Assembly: GCA_934525845.1 (NCBI GenBank)
Contig: CAKSZS010000026.1
Location: 1-34,155 of the forward strand
DNA length: 34,155 nt
DNA from: an uncultured Faecalibacterium sp.
Lineage (GTDB): Bacteria; Bacillota; Clostridia; Oscillospirales; Ruminococcaceae
Reading direction: 5' to 3'
The notes under the pieces are model-generated. The model was not told the DNA's origin and ran no database searches. It saw nothing but the letters and a program-made list of their open reading frames with translations. This document shows positions 32,345-34,155 of the stretch, one piece after another. The position numbers and the translations under genes are program-made. How positions within the stretch are numbered: position 1 is the first letter of the stretch; each line of letters opens with the position of its first letter.

Positions 32345-32734
32345 TTATTCTGCGTTCTGGTTTTCAGCATCGGTGCGCAGAGCGCTCTCGCGGATCTTCT
32401 CCAGCGTCTGCTCGCTGAGGATGTGCTCCGCCTTGCAGGCGTCCTCGGCGGCGGTCTTTTCGTCCACGCCCAGCTGCATGAAGAAGTGGGTCAGCAGACG
32501 GTGACGACCGTAAATACGCTCTGCGATCTCGCGGCCCGGTTCCAGCAGGGTCAGGTTGCCCTCACCATCCACCGCGATGTAGCCATTCTCCCGCAGTTTT
32601 TTCATGGCAATGCTCACGCTCGCCTTGGTGTAGCCCAGCTCATTGACCACGTCAATGGAACGCACTTTGCCCATACGCTGGGTAAGCATCAGGATCGTTT
32701 CAAGATAATCTTCTGCGGACTGGTGGATCTGCAT
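32345..32734 (-). CDS. DtxR/MntR-family metal-dependent regulator
   Basis: This 129-residue regulator has the N-terminal winged helix (SAEDYLETILMLTQ, then IDVVNELGYTKASVSIAMKKLRENGY). The dimerisation domain follows with metal ligands RHRLLTHFF and DACKAEHILSE. It lacks the C-terminal SH3-like domain of DtxR/IdeR, so it has the short MntR layout. The ligand set is mixed: EDYLE keeps the Asp and Glu of MntR, while CKAEH has the Cys of DtxR. Manganese and iron are therefore both possible. ATG 32734 was chosen because AGGAGG lies 10 bp upstream and the protein then starts like its relatives. A palindrome overlaps its promoter, which suggests autoregulation. No metal transporter gene lies in the window. 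Confidence 0.92.
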   Translation of the reverse strand: MQIHQSAEDYLETILMLTQRMGKVRSIDVVNELGYTKASVSIAMKKLRENGYIAVDGEGNLTLLEPGREIAERIYGRHRLLTHFFMQLGVDEKTAAEDACKAEHILSEQTLEKIRESALRTDAENQNAE

Positions 32735-32803
32735 GGTTTGTCGGCCTCCTGCCTGTTCCCGTTTGGGGGATTTCTCCGCCGGGTGCTGCACACCACGGCT
32801 GTA

Positions 32804-32838
32804 TGATACAGAATATCACACTTTTGCCGTTGATGCAA
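32804..32838 (-). promoter_or_regulatory. Promoter and likely operator of the DtxR-family gene
   Basis: On the minus strand TTGCAT (32833-32838) lies 17 bp from TATTCT (32810-32815). A perfect inverted repeat TGATA-5-TATCA (32804-32818) covers the -10 box, a fitting place for metal-dependent repression. Confidence 0.6.
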
Positions 32839-32949
32839 GCAATTCGCAGGAAGTTTGTTAAAACAAACCAATTTTCCCCTGCACAAAACTGCTGTTTTGC
32901 CGATTCTTTCCCGGTTTTGTTTTGTGCAATCAGAATAAAAACTCCTAAG

Positions 32950-33003
32950 CCTTCCCCCTTGGGGAAGGTGGATGCGTCCAACGGACGCAGACGGATGAGA
33001 GGG
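32950..33003. repeat. Dispersed palindromic repeat, variant E
   Basis: CCTTCCCC-GGGGAAGG forms one hairpin and GCGTCC-GGACGC a second. The end GACGGATGAGAGGG is a variant of the signature seen in the other copies. On the minus strand it follows fumB directly, and the hairpin plus TTTTT nearby could also terminate that transcript. Confidence 0.7.
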
Positions 33004-33008
33004 AAGCC

Positions 33009-33563
33009 TTACTTGCTCTCCAAATACGCCGCCGGGCCGGACTGGTACAGGTCGCCGCCGTGGGCGTCCAGAATGACGGTCAGGGGCATCTCCTGCACGG
33101 TGAGCCGGCGCACGGCTTCACAGCCCAGGTCCGGCCAGGCGATGACGTCCAGCGTCTGCACGCTCTTGGCCATCAAGGCCCCGGCGCCGCCCAGCGCGGC
33201 CAGATACACGGCCCCGTTGCGCACCACGGCTGCCTTGACCGCTTCGTCCCGCTTGCCCTTGCCGATCATGATCTTGTTGCCCAGATCCAGCAGGCGGGGG
33301 CTCATGGCGTCCATGCGGCCGCTGGTGGTGGGACCGGCAGAGCCGATCACCTCACCCGGACGCTCCGGGGTGGGGCCAACGTAATAAATGGCGCTGCCGG
33401 TCAGGTCAAAGGGCAGTGCTTCTCCCCTGTCCAGCGCCTCGATCATCCGTTTGTGCGCCTGGTCACGGGCGGTATACACCACACCGGACAGCAGCACGGT
33501 ATCGCCCGCCTTGAGCGGGGCCAGATCCGCGGCGGTGCAGGGGGTAGTCAGTTTGTATTGCAT
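33009..33563 (-). CDS. Class I fumarate hydratase (or tartrate dehydratase) beta subunit
   Basis: The 184-residue protein is the C-terminal-type domain of Fe-S-dependent fumarase, made as a separate subunit as in many anaerobes. It has DTVLLSGVVYTARDQAHKRM, the strongly conserved YYVGPTPERPGEVIGSAGPTTSGRMD, IGKGKRD, and the tail segment MPLTVILDAHGGDLY. With the alpha subunit it hydrates fumarate to malate. L-tartrate dehydratase uses the same architecture and cannot be excluded. AAGGAGG precedes the ATG, and the gap to the alpha subunit is 13 bp. A dispersed repeat follows the stop codon. Confidence 0.92.
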   Translation of the reverse strand: MQYKLTTPCTAADLAPLKAGDTVLLSGVVYTARDQAHKRMIEALDRGEALPFDLTGSAIYYVGPTPERPGEVIGSAGPTTSGRMDAMSPRLLDLGNKIMIGKGKRDEAVKAAVVRNGAVYLAALGGAGALMAKSVQTLDVIAWPDLGCEAVRRLTVQEMPLTVILDAHGGDLYQSGPAAYLESK

Positions 33564-33576
33564 CGCTATGCCCTCC

Positions 33577-34155
33577 TTACAGTTCCGCGCTGGCGCGGCG
33601 GGTGACGTGGCAGGAAACGTTCACGGCCACCGGCAGGCCCGCCACATGGGTAGGCATCTGCTCAATGGCAAGGCCCAGGCAGGTGGTCCTGCCGCCAAAA
33701 CCCTGAGGCCCAATGCCCAGCTCGTTGATGGCGGTGAGCAGCTCCTGTTCCAGTGCTGCATAGTAGGGGTCGGGGTTGGGCACATCCAGCGGACGCAGCA
33801 GAGCCTTTTTGGCCAGATAGGCCACCTTGTCAAAGCTGCCGCCCACGCCGATGCCCAGCACGATGGGCGGGCAGGGGTTGGAACCGGCCAGCCTGACCGT
33901 ATCCACCACGAACTTCTTGAAGCCCTCCACGCCGTCGGCGGGCTTGAGCATCTGGATGCGGCTCATGTTCTCACTGCCGAAGCCCTTGGGGGCCACCGTG
34001 ATGCGGCAGACATCGCCGTCCACCAGATGCACCGTGATGGCAGCGGGGGTGTTGTCGCCGGTGTTGCCCCGGCGCAGGGGGTCGGCCACGATGCTCTTGC
34101 GCAGGTAGCCGTCCGTGTAGCCCCGGCGCACGCCCTCGTGGATGGCGGCTTCAAA
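33577..34155 (-). CDS. Class I fumarate hydratase (or tartrate dehydratase) alpha subunit, C-terminal part, cut by the window edge
   Basis: About 193 C-terminal residues of a protein that is normally near 280 are visible. This subunit binds the [4Fe-4S] cluster. Two of the expected cluster cysteines are in NPCPPIVLGIGVGG and GGRTTCLGLAIEQ; the first lies beyond the window. The conserved RRGNTGDNTPAAIT and APKGFGSENMSRI also identify it. It is translated just before the beta subunit, so both subunits come from one operon whose promoter lies outside the window. The oxygen-labile cluster fits an anaerobic organism. Confidence 0.92.
   Translation of the reverse strand, partial: FEAAIHEGVRRGYTDGYLRKSIVADPLRRGNTGDNTPAAITVHLVDGDVCRITVAPKGFGSENMSRIQMLKPADGVEGFKKFVVDTVRLAGSNPCPPIVLGIGVGGSFDKVAYLAKKALLRPLDVPNPDPYYAALEQELLTAINELGIGPQGFGGRTTCLGLAIEQMPTHVAGLPVAVNVSCHVTRRASAEL

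Noticed and set aside
28853..32806. A plus-strand reading frame of 1317 codons opposite the SNF2 helicase gene
   Set aside because: It is the antisense shadow of a well-supported gene. High GC at third codon positions removes stops on the other strand. Its translation is rich in His, Gln, Leu and Gly without any domain, and it runs across two real genes and their regulatory sites.

Overview
The window looks like a chromosomal segment of a GC-rich Clostridia gut bacterium, most probably Faecalibacterium or a close relative (Gemmiger/Subdoligranulum group). The evidence is Firmicutes-type ribosome binding sites (AGGAGG), a SigA-like sigma factor, a pth-mfd-foldase cluster, a NifS/NifU-type iron-sulfur operon beside an Rrf2 regulator, and dispersed intergenic palindromes ending in TGACTGAGAGGG, which I associate with this group. 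The genus assignment is inference from gene content and style. Most of the window is housekeeping DNA. I see no prophage, transposase, CRISPR array or plasmid backbone.

Layout. Positions 1-533 hold the start of ppdK (minus strand). 955-7928 (plus) carries a stand-alone GlmU-type acetyltransferase, a membrane-anchored protein, pth, mfd and a PrsA/SurA-like lipoprotein. 8028-9797 (minus) is a GH2 glycosidase. 9960-12428 (minus) is a large secreted cysteine-rich repeat protein with a structured leader. 12774-14421 (minus) is a complete Tat operon (TatB/A-like, TatA, TatC). 14690-15454 is a secreted protein of unknown function. 15602-18996 is an iron-sulfur and sulfur block: iscU, iscS, an unknown protein, a rhodanese, and a divergent Rrf2 regulator. 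19057-21633 has tRNA-Trp, tRNA-Asp and tRNA-Thr, an iron-type alcohol dehydrogenase with a Rex-like operator, and a second, inverted, identical tRNA-Thr. 21747-25827 (minus) holds a CPBP protease, tadA, an SDR reductase with an odd N-terminal tail, the primary sigma factor, a truncated membrane gene and an XRE regulator. 26028-26885 is a DegV protein (plus). 26950-34155 (minus) holds a TSUP permease, an M19 dipeptidase, a SWIM/SNF2 helicase, a DtxR-family regulator and the two subunits of a class I fumarase; the alpha subunit runs off the end.

How it fits together. The gene set suits an obligate anaerobe: a two-subunit Fe-S fumarase, PPDK, an iron alcohol dehydrogenase apparently under redox (Rex) control, a compact ISC system probably controlled by the adjacent Rrf2 protein, and a DtxR-type metal sensor with a likely autoregulatory operator.

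The least explained parts are the dispersed palindromic repeat family (at least five intergenic sites), the cysteine-rich repeat protein with its hairpin leader, the SDR with a Pro/Glu-rich tail and its own folded leader, and the acidic insertion in the sigma factor. Many very long antisense reading frames exist because of high GC at third codon positions; I treat them as shadows.
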